Source: Isoetes taiwanensis
Taxonomy: Eukaryota > Streptophyta > Lycopodiopsida > Isoetales > Isoetaceae
NCBI GenBank assembly: GCA_021234155.1
Contig: JAJEKV010000141.1
Location: forward strand, 316,039-380,038
Direction of reading: 5' to 3'
Length of the DNA stretch: 64,000 nt
The number at the start of each line of letters is the position of its first letter. Positions within the stretch are counted from its first letter, which is position 1. Below the pieces are notes generated by a model. The model was not told where the DNA came from and made no database searches. It was given only the letters and a program-made list of their open reading frames with translations. This document shows positions 45,873-57,344 of this stretch, in pieces. Both the position numbers and the translations under genes were made by a program.

Positions 45873-47842
45873 TTACAAATTTGCTACATCAGTAAGATTA
45901 GGGTCCCCAGTGCCAGTAATAGGGTTAGAAGGTCCAGCATCACCTATAGGATCAAAATCAAATGCGGTAAACCCTTGAATATTGAACTCCTCGGAGTTGA
46001 AAATAACGAGGTTGAACTCAAAAATTTTTATAACTTATAGTCCACATCAGGGATCTCTTCTTCTTCAGGTGTTTTTTCAACTTGATTGTGCGGCTTACCC
46101 ACTTGCACTGTGTTCATCTTTAGCACCTTCGTGCTCAGTCACAGGCACTACAACCAGGATAAGGTTCAGTAAGAGGTCAAGCCTACTAAGAATTCCCTTC
46201 GGGGACTACTGCTTGGCCGGATCATATTCCAATACAATGCAGAACCTGTTGTGAATCAATGCAACTCTGCTAAATGTACCACATGAGAAGTGATTAACCA
46301 TTCATGTTCCTGGTTGAAGCAACTTTGCACGATGTAAGAACATGTTGCAGGACCTAGCTGACTTCGCATGATGGTATCTCTAGGTATGTCTTGCCAGTTG
46401 TATCTAAATCTGCTATGAATGAGCTTTTCAGACATTGCCTTAGTCTCCCCGCCCGCTTCTTCTTCATTGTAAGCAGAAGTGGTGAAAGTTTCTAGGAATG
46501 GGAGGCGAAAGAGAACCTCAAGCCCATGTTTTTGACAATAGATCCGACAACAGACTGGATCTCTGTGGCATAAACGAGTGCATATGGTTCTAGAACCTCT
46601 ATTGGAGTGGCTTATACTCATTCTCATTTTTATTATATGTATATTGGCTCTGGAGTCCAAGTTATCCATTACTAAGAAGACCACGACATTATGTTCTAAT
46701 CTTGCAAAACTTGCTATCCAAAAGAATTCAGCAGTGGTGGTCTTGACAGCAGTGTCAAAGAACATGGATAGTGTGGGTGCGTCCCACATTGAACTTAGAA
46801 TTCTAGTGTCCAAGACAATCAAAGAGGCTAGCGCAGGAGTGCATTCAATTTGTCCTCTGCTATCAATCAGCTGAACTTCAAATTGGAAGTCTTCATTATG
46901 TTCCCTCTTCAAAACCTTATTTCTTATCAACCTTGCCAAGGCTGTCGACATGTTACAATAAATTCCTTCCTTGGCAAGGCCTTCACTAGCCCATTTGTCA
47001 TGCAGTGTCCCTATGCCCGTTAAATTGTCCTCGTTAAAGACTGGCATATTGGAACTGAAATCTTTGAAGGGGGCATACTTGGGAAGTTCTTGAAGAAGTT
47101 ATCACCACTGTAATCTGTCGAGACCTCCACATAGGTCCTCTCATCCAACACTCTGCAGCTTAGGCCTCTGATGCACCTTAATGAAATACTCCGTTGTCTT
47201 TGGCCCAAGTGCTGACTTTGATCTAGTCTTTGTTATCTTTGAGTTTGCTATTCTTCCATAAGTTCCACTATTTTAGGAACAGCTTAACGATATCTTCTAG
47301 CATGGAGATCCACTAGTAACTTTTGCCAGCTGATTATAAAAAAATATATTAGTGACTGAAGACAAATGGCGCCGCGGTGCCATTTCAAAGTCAAGACATC
47401 AAAAACAACAGCGAAAGTATACAACTCAATGTGAGATGGCACCGCAGTGCAATCTTGAAGATAAGACATCGAAAACAGATCCTAAGGTAAACACAATTCA
47501 ACTTGACATCAAATTCTAAACCTATAGTTAAAGCCAGCTCAACTTGAAATGGCGCCATGACCTGAAAAGCAGAAACTAAGTTAAAGATAACGTAAATTCA
47601 AATGGCACCATGGCACCATTTGAAGTAAATTACATACCTTGTAGAGTTCTAAGCAGGTTTTTCCATGGCCAGAGGGTTCAGGCTTGCCACAACGTGTATA
47701 TTGATGCCTCAGGTGGATTATTTTGTCAATGAAGGGCTTCTAGCCTTAGGAGAAATGCCTTGACCTCACAATTGAGTTGCAGGCAATCTTGCTCGTTCAC
47801 TATCCTCAAGAAACCTGACAAGTTCGATGCCATGATGTCAAG
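45873..47842 (-). pseudogene. unrecognised decayed multi-exon gene
   Basis: Protein-like pieces follow each other on the minus strand. A 5' exon starts MASNLSGFLRIVNEQDCLQL and ends, after one frame change, with CGKPEPSGHGKTCLELYK at a GTATGT donor near 47637. After an intron with repeated palindromes comes VLDERTYVEVSTDYSGDNFF, then, after a frame change, an open frame of about 250 codons from 47047 to 46256 (MPVFNEDNLTGIGTLHDKWA, LIDSRGQIECTPALASLIVL, EFFWIASFARLEHNVVVFL). It then continues past stops (IVLEYDPAKQ) to an acidic end (TPEEEEIPDVDYK; NSEEFNIQGFTAFDFDPIGD) near 45873. I do not recognise the family. Several frameshifts and a TAG indicate a pseudogene or a dead element gene. Confidence 0.45.
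47365..47625. repeat. intronic cluster of GGCGCC palindromes
   Basis: At least four copies of an imperfect palindrome of the form ATGGCGCCGCGGYGCCAT occur near 47367, 47437, 47550 and 47605, spaced by AT-rich linkers that share ATAAGACATC-like words. They lie in an intron of the unrecognised gene. Confidence 0.7.
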
Positions 47843-49283
47843 TTAAGAGGGCCATGGTATAAGTCGAAGATGTTGATTTAATTTGTAAATGTAATTCCTA
47901 GAGGAAAAAGATGGTGATGGTCATAAATCTTCTTCAATGTAGTTTCTGCATCTTTACCTCCTCAATTCTTTCAATCTTTAGGCTTAATCGGTAGGGATCG
48001 CCTAGACACTTGGACCTACTACTCTTCTATGGTCTTCCGTCTTGTTCGTGCAGTGTCATGGGAAGCACCTCCGATGGTGGAGCCGCCACCACCACCACTA
48101 ACACTAGCTTCTGCCCGCTATGGAGAGGGATGTCTAGGTCAGGAGGACGTTGCTCTGAACTTTGACGAGGACCTTTTCTGCAATGTTTCTAGGAGTGGCC
48201 TCTAGATCAGAAGTGGTGGATCCATGTTTCCTCCTTTTCTTATTTTCTGTTCCTTCCTTCTCATTAGTTTCTTCATTTCTCCCCCTCTCATTCCCTTCCT
48301 TCCCATCTTTCTCGTTCCTTTCTTTATCTTCTTTTCTATCCTTCTTCTCTTCCTTAGCCTCCTTCCTGCTAATCTTTCCCTCTTTTTCCTTCTCAAGATC
48401 TTTACAATCTTGCTTCTTTGATTTATGCTTTTGTCTGCCTTTGCTTCTTCTTTTTTACCCCCTTCTTCTTTTGTGTCAGAAGAGAATTCCTTTTCTTGTT
48501 CAACATCCTTATCAGGTATAACAACCTCTTTAGTAATGCAAGGCTTACTCTTTTCCTGTGCTCGAAGCCAATTTGTGTCTATCATCCAAGGTGGTTTCTG
48601 AGTGTTCAAGCCCCTGAGAATAAACGAAGGAGAATTCTTGGACTCGTGTACATGATTCCGAAGAATAGTGTATTTCATTGGAATTTCAGTAGGTCCTTTA
48701 ATATCTGCTTCCTCAAAGCTCTTGTTGAGAAGGGCTTATCCCTGTCACTTAACAGAGCCACTAACATTAGAAATACTAGCAGACATAAGTGTAGAGACAT
48801 ACAATCTCCAGTCCACATAATATATATTAATTTTCATTTCCATGGTATCTTCAACAACTACTCCCAGCCAATCCTTGCACCTGTTTTTGAGAACCATCTT
48901 CATGTTAATAATGATCCCTGTCTGGTAAACTATTCTGTCTTGCCTGACATCTCCCATGTCCGTAGACAAAGTTCTCTTCTGGTATCACCCTTTGACATCT
49001 TTCTTGTCAGTAGACGAAGTTCTTTTCTGGTGTCACCCTTTGAATGCTGAGGAGCAGATGTGCTTATTCTCATTATCTCCATCCACTAGCTCCGTTCGTT
49101 CAAAAGAACAGTACTCTCATATTGGAGTGTTGTTACTATGTGTGGAACAGCTGAAATAAAAAAGTATATAAGGCATCGAGAAAGGCATGACAGTACAAGA
49201 AAATTACTTGTGCAATATGGTGCCATTTGCCTTCTCAGCTAGCATGACAGATATTCCCAATCCAATATAGATGTTGCCAAACT
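47843..49283. other. low-complexity and unassigned sequence
   Basis: A pyrimidine-rich stretch (48220-48520) gives long open frames on both strands. The minus-strand one is very Lys/Arg/Glu-rich and looks like low-complexity translation. Neither has homologous motifs I recognise. A direct repeat of about 48 bp with TCTTTGTCTACGGACATG-like sequence is present near 48950-49045. Confidence 0.35.
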
Positions 49284-49590
49284 ACTGCCTTTTGTTATTA
49301 ATGGCATCGCGGCGCCATTTTCCTTCTATTTTGCAGCATTTGGCGTGTGTATAGGTCAACATTCAGTATGCTTAGCATAGCCCTAGAGACAAATGGCGTC
49401 ATGGCGCCATTTCCATCCTCTGATTGCATCCATGTACCATCTGCTGATAGCATGTAGACGATGCCATGAAGTGGGGCCAATTGGCTTCTTTAACTTGCTC
49501 TAAGGCTATGCTCAAGCATACTAAATGTGGATCTATATACACACCAAATGCTGCAAAGTAGAAGGCAAATGGCACCACGGCGCCAATAAC
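49284..49590. repeat. inverted repeat (hairpin) ending in GGCGCC palindromes
   Basis: Arms of about 95 bp (49284-49400 and 49480-49590) are inverted copies: GCGCCATTTTCCTTCTATTT, GCAGCATTTGG and TATGCTTAGCATAGCC on the left match their complements on the right. Each outer end carries the ATGGCRYCRCGGCGCC palindrome also seen at 47.4-47.6 kb. It may be a small MITE or foldback element. Confidence 0.75.
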
Positions 49591-51107
49591 AACAAAAGAT
49601 AGCAACTTTTGTATTGGTTGGAGCTATATAATGTTGTTGCCCTCTCGGGTAGCAGGGCTTTGATCTCCTATATGTCCGATCGCACCTGTGACATCTCCTC
49701 TTCTCGAGTTGGCATCCAGAAATCTTCATATAGATTACGGGGTTGGAATTGTTGGAGTGGTATTTGATCGTCTCTTGACCATCAGTTGGGTTCGACAGTC
49801 CTGGCTGTCCTTGCTGCACACATTGCAATATAACTCTTATCATGAACTTTGTTATTATTGCATTGGTTGTTTAATGATATAGTTGTGCAAAAAGGAATAT
49901 CAAGGAAACATTTATAATAAAAAATACAAAAATATCATATTTTATTAATATGTATCCGATATATTAACACAATACAATAGTCATGTCAATAATCATAATG
50001 GATCACTGATAAGACGGGTGGTCTTCCAGGAATTTCTTCACTTGGGCTGTACCGATTGTATATCCCAAGCTTCTGAGGATAAGCCAGGATGATCCCCCTC
50101 AGATAATGTATGGGCAGCAGTGACTGCTAGCCTGCCCTGCCGAAGGTGGGGAACTGCGAAATCAAACATGCTCAAAGCTATTGGCCACCTCACTAATGTG
50201 CTGAAGAGGTAGATAATATTTGAGTGCTCCTCCTGATCGAGGATTGCCTCGTGCTCTAGGGTTGCTCGTGTGTCTTGATGCATACTCATCCAAGTGCCCA
50301 TCATCATTTCCTTGTAACCGTCTACGAGAGATTTGAAGCTGATCAAACTAATTGATCTTTCTCTATAGATGGATGCTGCTGTTAATGAAGAACTAGGTTG
50401 GAGCACACTTGTGGTATTCCCTTTGATGCCCATTCATTCTCGAACTGCCACGAACTCTTCTTTTGATAGTAAATCTTATCCGTTTATCATGCCACAAATC
50501 CTACCGTAGGCCTGAAAATCTGTCATCGTATGACTCGTGTAGGTCTCGGCCTCGCGGATATAATAGGGAAGTCATGTGTCTCTCGACCAATGAACTCGTG
50601 TAAATCTTCTTACGGGAAATGATGATCTAGAAGAAGAAATTTACATGGAACAGCTTGAAGGATATGAACTTGGAATAATATGATGTGTAGGTTGGGAACA
50701 ACAATTTATGGCCTAAGGCAAGCATCTAGACGATCGTACGTGTGCATGAGGGTTTACTTTCTATTAGGTTTATGAAGTTGAAAATGGAAGGCAATTTGTA
50801 TATGTGGAGAGGGGAAGAAATGCTTAATCATGGCATCTTATGTTGATAATATAGCCAGTAATAACAAATCATACTTGGAAAGGTGCAAGACATCATAAAG
50901 GAACGTTTAGATCTTAAAAAGTTATTGCGTATGGAGTTCACGAGGAATTGAAAAAAGGGGAGCTATTTTTGACACGAGCAAAAAAAAAATCAGGAAAGCA
51001 AAAATCAGGTTTAGAATCATGGATTGCAATACGATTTCTTGAGGTCTCCTCACTTAATAATTCGTTTTCCGGCATCGCCAGACGTCATATTCACACGGCT
51101 ACCATTA
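49591..51107. other. intergenic, one unassigned open frame
   Basis: A minus-strand frame of 131 codons (50038-50433; contains HQDTRATLEHEAILDQEE and SMFDFAVPHLRQGRLA) reads like protein but I do not recognise it. The remainder is AT-rich without clear features. Confidence 0.3.
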
Positions 51108-51541
51108 ACAACTACCATTAACATTATTAACACAAACCAGTGCATTTAACACATTTAAATTAAAATCCCCCTTACACCCCCTTTGGTTTGGGTGCATATT
51201 CACACGGGGGGTTACTCCGGGCAACGAGAGCTGTCGGATGGGCATATTTGCCCTTTATTCCAAGATCTGGACCGTACATAGCGATCCTCGTTTGTGGGGT
51301 ATGCATATACAAGTTTTTGTATACTGTATATTAAAGTTTGCAAAATACTATAAGGTTTGAGAGAATGTACTTAATGGTGTTAATTTTGTACATGTATTGT
51401 AGATATATTTTTGGGGCTCTCGCTGCCCTACGTAACCCCCCCGTGTGAATATGCACCCAAACCAAAGGGGGTTTAAGGGGGATTTTAATTTAAATGTGTT
51501 AAATGCAATGGTTTGTGTTAATAATGTTAATGGTAGTTGTG
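51108..51541. mobile_element. foldback/MITE-like element
   Basis: Inverted arms of about 130 bp (51108-51236 and 51410-51541) share AACTACCATTAACATTATTA, ACATTTAAATTAAAATCCCC, CCCTTTGGTTTGGGTGCATA and TTCACACGGGGGG. The spacer is about 175 bp, with no coding frame. Target duplication is not clear. Confidence 0.8.
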
Positions 51542-53603
51542 TGTTCATTGTTATATAAAATTTTTTTTTGGGCCCTTCAGGCCCTAACCAAAGCAAACAT
51601 AGGTAAATTTATGAGCCTAAATATTAATTACTAAAAAGCACAATAACATCAAGACAAACAAATTATTTCCATTGCAAACAACTATGAGTCCATTTTTTTT
51701 TTTTTTTGAGGGTACGAATTTTTATATTTTATTATATTAAAAAGATTAAAAAGTACAATGTTACACTGCTTGTAGAGAATTACTACAGGAGTAATCTCGA
51801 CATCTTCATTCTCTACATGCAGGAACTTATTAGTTGCTCTAGAAGCTGATACCCTTGAGAAGCTTATAAGGCCTATCCGCATCGTAACCAGATTAAGCAT
51901 GAGGATCTGTAGTTGCCAAGAGGCACTTGGAAATAATTCGTCTCATCAAGGGCACTTACAAATAATCTGAACAGCCAAAATAAGAGGAAGATATATGCAC
52001 CTTGCTTCACAAGGCCTAGGTATCAGAGCAGCCAAATAGAATGGAATTCAGGCATCAGTACCTGATCTTAGCACACAGCTCAAATGTTGCAGTATTTGAG
52101 CAAAGCCATATCCGTAAGTGGATTGGTATCAAAGAAAAATTTGGCATCAGCACCAAATTATCTTCATGCTTCAGTGCTTGAATAGCTTCATCAATCATAG
52201 CAGTAATTAAAAAAGCAAATAAAGTGCTAAGAAATTCCAAAGTATTTGCCAATAACCTGTTTTCTGAACCACTCCAGCATAAATCAATGTCAGACCTTGT
52301 AATTCCTTTGACAGAAGAATCTTCCTGATACATCAAATGCAAAATCCGGTTCTTCCTGCTAGCAAGAAAGAGCAGAAAAGAAAGGGCGATAGACTTACTT
52401 CTTTTCAAAAGAATGAATTTTGTTGTCCTCTGATGAAAAGACTCAAAGAAACATCTTTACCTAATCTTGTAGATCTGTTCTTCACCTTATGGGTCGGCAT
52501 CCAAATGGATCTACCCTTTCGGCAAGTCTTTATTAAAGACAAAGTGCAGAAGTACCTCCTGTGCACAGCTTTGAAGCAGAATGCCTGCATTTGCATCTGC
52601 TCAAGACCACCTGTCTGTGACTGCCCCTGCTGCAGCACTTGGGTTTGCAAAAATACTAGAGGCAGTACACGGTTTTGCCCCTTTCTTTGCAGACCACCTG
52701 TCTGTGACTGTCTCTGCTGCATCACTTGGGATTCTGCCCCTTTCTTTGCTTAAATTTGAGAGAATCGAGCAGCTATGAAGATTACAGTGGGCTAAAAATA
52801 TGGCTGAAGGAAAAGGGTACGGGAACTTGGGTGAAACAGGGGGCAGATTTGGGAAGGAAACAGGGGCAAATCCGGTGGCTATGGTGGCTATGGGGGCGGA
52901 TTTGGGAAGGAGACAGCGGCAAGTGACTATGGTGGACGGAAAAAGCTTCAAATCTCTCAAAATTTTGTTCTTACAGATCTGGGCGGAATACCTTGATGCA
53001 ACAGAGACAGTTGTGCTTCCAAACGTCCTGCTTGCTGCCGAAATTTTGCTACAGGCGACAAACCACAAAAAGATGGCCGTGTGTTGAGGCAGAGTCCTTG
53101 CTAATCGCCAAAGCAGACCTCTGTGTCAAAGAAAGACAAAGAAAATCCTTCTTACAGAGAACACATCCTCGTTAGAGGATATTGCTGCAAGATTGCCACC
53201 AAAAAGATGCAAGACGAATCACTCCATCAGATTTTTTTCCTCAATTCTCTTGGAGAACAAATCCATCAGGCCTTTGCTAGCCACAAAGGCCAGAAATTGT
53301 TCTTCAAGAGCAACTGCTGTGATGATCCGACAGAAGGGAGGGCGGCTGCTCCCTAGCCGGCCAAGAACAGTGCCCTGGGTGCCAACGGCATCCTCAACCA
53401 TGAGTGCATTTTATGTAATCATTATATTCATTATATTCATTATCTGTAATCTGAATATTGCAATACAAGAATCATGTAAACTATTGTAAACTGCACATTG
53501 TCATGCATATGATAGTGCATATGGTAACATGTGCTGGTGTCAATGCAAACCTGTTTTGCCATGGCAAGCATTCATAAGCATATGGCATATGTGGCTTAAA
53601 TAC
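51542..53603. other. unassigned, gene-like fragments
   Basis: Contains a poly-T tract near 51695. Minus-strand protein-like pieces include SENRLLANTLEFLSTLFAF near 52200 and AVGTQGTVLGRLGSSRPPFC near 53340. A repeat of about 82 bp (GACCACCTGTCTGTGACTG at 52606 and 52688) is also present. No family could be named and no exon chain could be built. Confidence 0.3.
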
Positions 53604-53786
53604 CTGAAAAGGAAAGTCGTTTTTCAAGCCAATGAAGTTGTTTCTTGGCAAGCATAGTTTTCTCAAGGATTTCTTCACTTGGCGGAGTTTCGATGTTTCT
53701 GTAAGACCAGGGGAAAATTGTCTGGCGGTGAATTTAGCGGTGCCGCTACGGAAAACCCAGAAGATTTTCTGCCTTATAAAACACAT
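53604..53786 (-). CDS. possible first exon, unknown gene
   Basis: Starts MCFIRQKIFWVFRSGTAKF and continues basic and Ser/Thr-bearing to KNDFPFQ, where a clean donor (TTCAG followed by GTATTT) is present. The composition could suit an organelle-targeting peptide. No downstream exon is identified. Confidence 0.25.
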
Positions 53787-54455
53787 AGCATTTTACAACA
53801 CACAAGACTTTTGCAGACAACACACTTTGACATCCAAGCCCTTCATGGTTGAGGTGTTCATGAACAACCACTACGTTCTGCATAATCCACAACAGAGGGC
53901 AGCCAACCTCTATATGTAGCAAGAACTTCAAAGCCATTCCAAGTTCTTCTAGCAAGGAATATGAAAAATAGATGCAGATAATAAGGATTTAAAACTTCAA
54001 ATGCATACAACAGACTAATTGATAAATTACATTCATGGAGTTATATTGGTGGCAAAATTCAGCAATAAATGTAGCCTTGGATGCCCATTTATATACAACA
54101 ACAATTTAGTTCATGGAAGAAGTCGGATATACTCACAAATATGGTTACATAGATTAGCAAGCCAGCCTGCACACAATGTCAAAAATACAAGCTGGTGTGC
54201 ACATACAACGTCGTCGGCACCGCAATTTTGATCTAAAATTTGGCATATCTGCAGGCGTAAAATTTGTCCTGAAGAGACTCTACTCATGTTGGCAGCATGT
54301 GGGAAAGCCAAAAAAAAAGTTTAGTGCACTATCTCCAGTAAATTGAAATGCTGAAGAATGACTGTAGATGTGCACATTCAAGAAATAGAAGCAAAGCACG
54401 GACTATCAATAAACCCATTCTTATTTCCAAGCCATTAGGTTTCAAACTTTACTAC
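53787..54455. other. intergenic, nothing recognised
   Basis: No gene, repeat or RNA supported. Confidence 0.4.
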
Positions 54456-54548
54456 CTGGATTGATCTTATCGAAAAGTGCCCAAGATTTGCAAACATAGC
54501 TTCAGCTCCTACATCGTCATTTGCAGTAGCATAGCATAAGGCCCTCTA
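54456..54548 (-). pseudogene. HAK/KUP potassium transporter exon fragment
   Basis: The minus strand reads GAEAMFANLGHFSIRSIQ directly before a GTAGT donor. This matches the very conserved motif of plant HAK/KUP/KT potassium transporters (usually GTEAMFADLGHFS with RSIQ) just before an exon boundary. The upstream residues (RALCYATANDDV) fit only loosely and a stop precedes them. No other transporter exons are recognised nearby, so this is a stray or relic exon. Confidence 0.6.
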
Positions 54549-55052
54549 ATAAGAGACAAAGCCCCAACGTCTCCGGATTTTTGAGGCTGAGACTCTGAGG
54601 CAAAGTCTCTGGATTTCTGAGGCCATGCCTGGTATATGGATAGCCGCCTCCAAAGAATAAGCAGCATCTTCATCTTTTACAACCCTAAACAAATGTTTCA
54701 TTCTGAAAGCCATGTTTCTATTTTGCTACTCTACTGCAACGAGCTTTGTAAATGCGCCGAGTTCCAGAGTTCCAGAGTTACACCATTGATCTGCTTCCTT
54801 CAAACATCACCTGCGCATTTTGGGTCTTTACCGGCTCAATGAAATCATGGAAGAACCTGTACTTTCTTTGGTAGCGACCAAGCTTCATTAGAATCATCAA
54901 CATATCCGGCAAGCCTACATGCACATCTGCACAAAAAAACAGGGCCCCAATTCCGACCAGCAAGGCAAAACATCTCTCTATACTTCTATTGTTATAGAAA
55001 TTATTGAGGGAGCACACACAGGGATCTTTCTACTCTAACCGCTCTGTTCCTC
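54549..55052. other. possible gene fragments, unassigned
   Basis: A minus-strand frame (54778-55017) contains LGRYQRKYRFFHDFIEPVKT, which is protein-like but not recognised. It sits just upstream of the transporter fragment and could be part of a chimeric relic. Confidence 0.3.
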
Positions 55053-55930
55053 GAAAAAAAAGCCCTTTTGTTCAACCCACACAAAACTTGAATTTCCACG
55101 GCCCTTTGGCGTGAAAATTTTTCGTTCACGGCCTTCCACGGCCTAGAGTCCATGATCTTCAGCGTCCACGACCCATCACAGGCCACACTTCCCTGCGTGG
55201 AGGTACACACGGACCTTGGCCGAATCTGTTGCACCATAACAACATACCTGAGACAGAGAATGCTTCGGATAACCCTAAAATAACCCTAAAGTGAAACATT
55301 TCGATGCTTGCATGTATGGCTTATTAAAAAGAAATAGAGGAACCATTGATGATATGGAATTTAGACAATAAAATGTGGAGTGCACTCTAGATATATGGAT
55401 TAGTATGCCTCGTGCAATACGCCCATGAAATCATATGAAAACCATGCCAAAAAACATATAAAATCACAAAAAAAATCCTCAGAAAAAAAGCCCTTTTGTT
55501 CAACCCACACAAAACTTGGATTTCCACGGCCCTTTGGCGTGAAAAATTTTTCGTTCACGGCCTTCCACGGCCTAGAGTCCATGAACTTCAGCGTCCACGA
55601 CCCATCACAGGCCACACTTCCTTGCGTGGAGGTACACACGGACCTTGGCCGAATCACATTGCACCATAACAAAGATACCCGAGGCAGAAATGCTTCAGAT
55701 AACCCTAAAATAACCCTAAAGTGAAACATTTCGATGCTTGCATGTATGGCTTATTAAAAAGAAATAGAGGAATAAAAATAAAAGGGGGTAAACCATTGAT
55801 GATATGGAATTTAGACAATAAAATGTGGAGTACACTCTAGATATATGGATTAGTATGCCTCGTGCAATACGCCCATGAAATCATATGAAAACCATGCCAA
55901 AAAACGTATAAAATCACAAAAAAAAACCCC
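55053..55930. repeat. tandem duplication of about 428 bp
   Basis: Two copies, starting near 55061 and 55489 with AGCCCTTTTGTTCAACCCAC, are nearly identical through GTATAAAATCACAAAAAAA. Differences include a TCTGTTGCACC versus TCACATTGCACC change and a small insertion in copy 2. Each contains nested GGCC-bearing inverted words (CACGGCCTTCCACGGCC). No gene is supported in it. Confidence 0.9.
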
Positions 55931-56880
55931 TGTTATAATGCTAGATATTCTAGTTAAGGAGACCACATATAAAAGTGACCACTGACCGATAATGAAATCT
56001 GGTATCATCATTAATGGCTGATTTTTTTTCCCATCTAGATAGAAGTTTTATCTATGCATGTTCTTTATTTTTTGCAGGCATGTCCTTTGACTCTTCGGCA
56101 ATTTTGAATCTCTTTTTTCTGTCCATCTCGAAACTTATGCTACCCAAGTCGACCCAAACCTATGTAGAAGCTCCTTGACGAGGATTTATCACTAGGATGA
56201 GTTTTCTTAATCCAAATAATAAATAAATCCTTGTCATCACAGTAACTAACAATCTCTATTCTTTGATGAGTAAACTTTAATTTAAGTTTTTAATGGGGAG
56301 CATTCTAGTGTGCAGGCAATTATTTTCCTCGTTGTAACAAAAATCTGGTGGATGAAGGGAAGGTTGTTCCTTTTCCAGCAGTATCTTTTTTATAATATTC
56401 TTTGAATTCTGCAAGAACGGGCCTTCTTCATGTAGGGACAAGCCACTCACGATGATAGACCACAATCTCCCCTTGTTCTCATGGTTTATTCAACTTCTTT
56501 GACATTATTTTATGCCAATCAAATCGGGAGTTCTTTTATTTTCAGTTGGTTTTAGTGTTTATACGATTCTCTCAATTGAATATCATTGTTAAAAGTATCT
56601 ATTCATAGCAGGGGCATGTCATCTGCCTAAATTTAGAAAATTGAAATGAATTGGGGGGGGGGGAGGGTTTGCATCAACAAGATCGAGGTCTAATTCCATT
56701 CTAGATGAATATGCCACATGACTATAATTAGAAGGATTACGGTAGAAGACTGGTTTGTATGCTATAGCCACAAAAGTTAAATATTTTGACAAAATTTAAA
56801 GCATTCAAATATGATGAACAATATGACCTTGAGGGAGTGGTTGCAATGCAAAATTCACACAATTGGAAATAGGATTACTA
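55931..56880. other. intergenic host DNA before Copia element 2
   Basis: AT-rich, with a run of ten G residues near 56655. A short open frame starting 56811 (MMNNMTLREWLQCK) continues across the Copia insertion site when the element is removed, but it is too short to call. Confidence 0.4.
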
Positions 56881-57330
56881 TGTTAAATGGTGTCATGTTA
56901 TTTGGGAGACCTATGAGAAGCAGTGGCAGTAGGTCAAAGTCAAAGTCAAAGTCAAAAGTGGCGGGCATCCTCTACCCGGGTGTTGCTGGGCTCGCTAGAA
57001 ACACACAGACACCCCCTGCCCGCCACTTAGGGTTTGCGTTGACCAGTCAAAGTCAAAGTCAACTAGGGCCGAATTTTAAGGAAGGCAAGTCTATCTACTC
57101 CTGATTTTTAGGCAAGTTGGAGAACTTTCTATATGAAGGGGATGAACAATTTGACAAGTGGATGCACCCGGATTGGAAGGTAAATATGGAGATAAATACT
57201 GGAGTAAGGCATAGACAGGTGAGCTCGCAGGTCGAGATATGAAGCAGGAGATTGTTTGAGCGCCTGATTGATCTTGTTGTCAGTGTATTGAGTATCAGTT
57301 TATTGAATACATTATCTTCAAATTCTAACA
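56881..57330 (+). repeat. 5' LTR of Copia element 2
   Basis: Contains four GTCAA words, a long inverted pair (AGTGGCGGGC and GCCCGCCACT) and a second group of TTGAC/GTCAA words. TTGAC is the W-box core bound by plant WRKY factors, so the LTR may respond to stress. It ends just before the primer-binding site. Confidence 0.9.
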
Positions 57331-57331
57331 G

Positions 57332-57344
57332 TGGTATCAGAGCC
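57332..57344 (+). other. primer-binding site of Copia element 2
   Basis: TGGTATCAGAGCC lies two bases after the LTR end and is complementary to the 3' end of initiator tRNA-Met, the usual plant Copia primer. Confidence 0.9.

Noticed and set aside
48202-48678. Lys/Arg/Glu-rich minus-strand frame of 158 codons
   Set aside because: Composition follows a CT-rich strand; both strands are open there, which is typical of low-complexity DNA.
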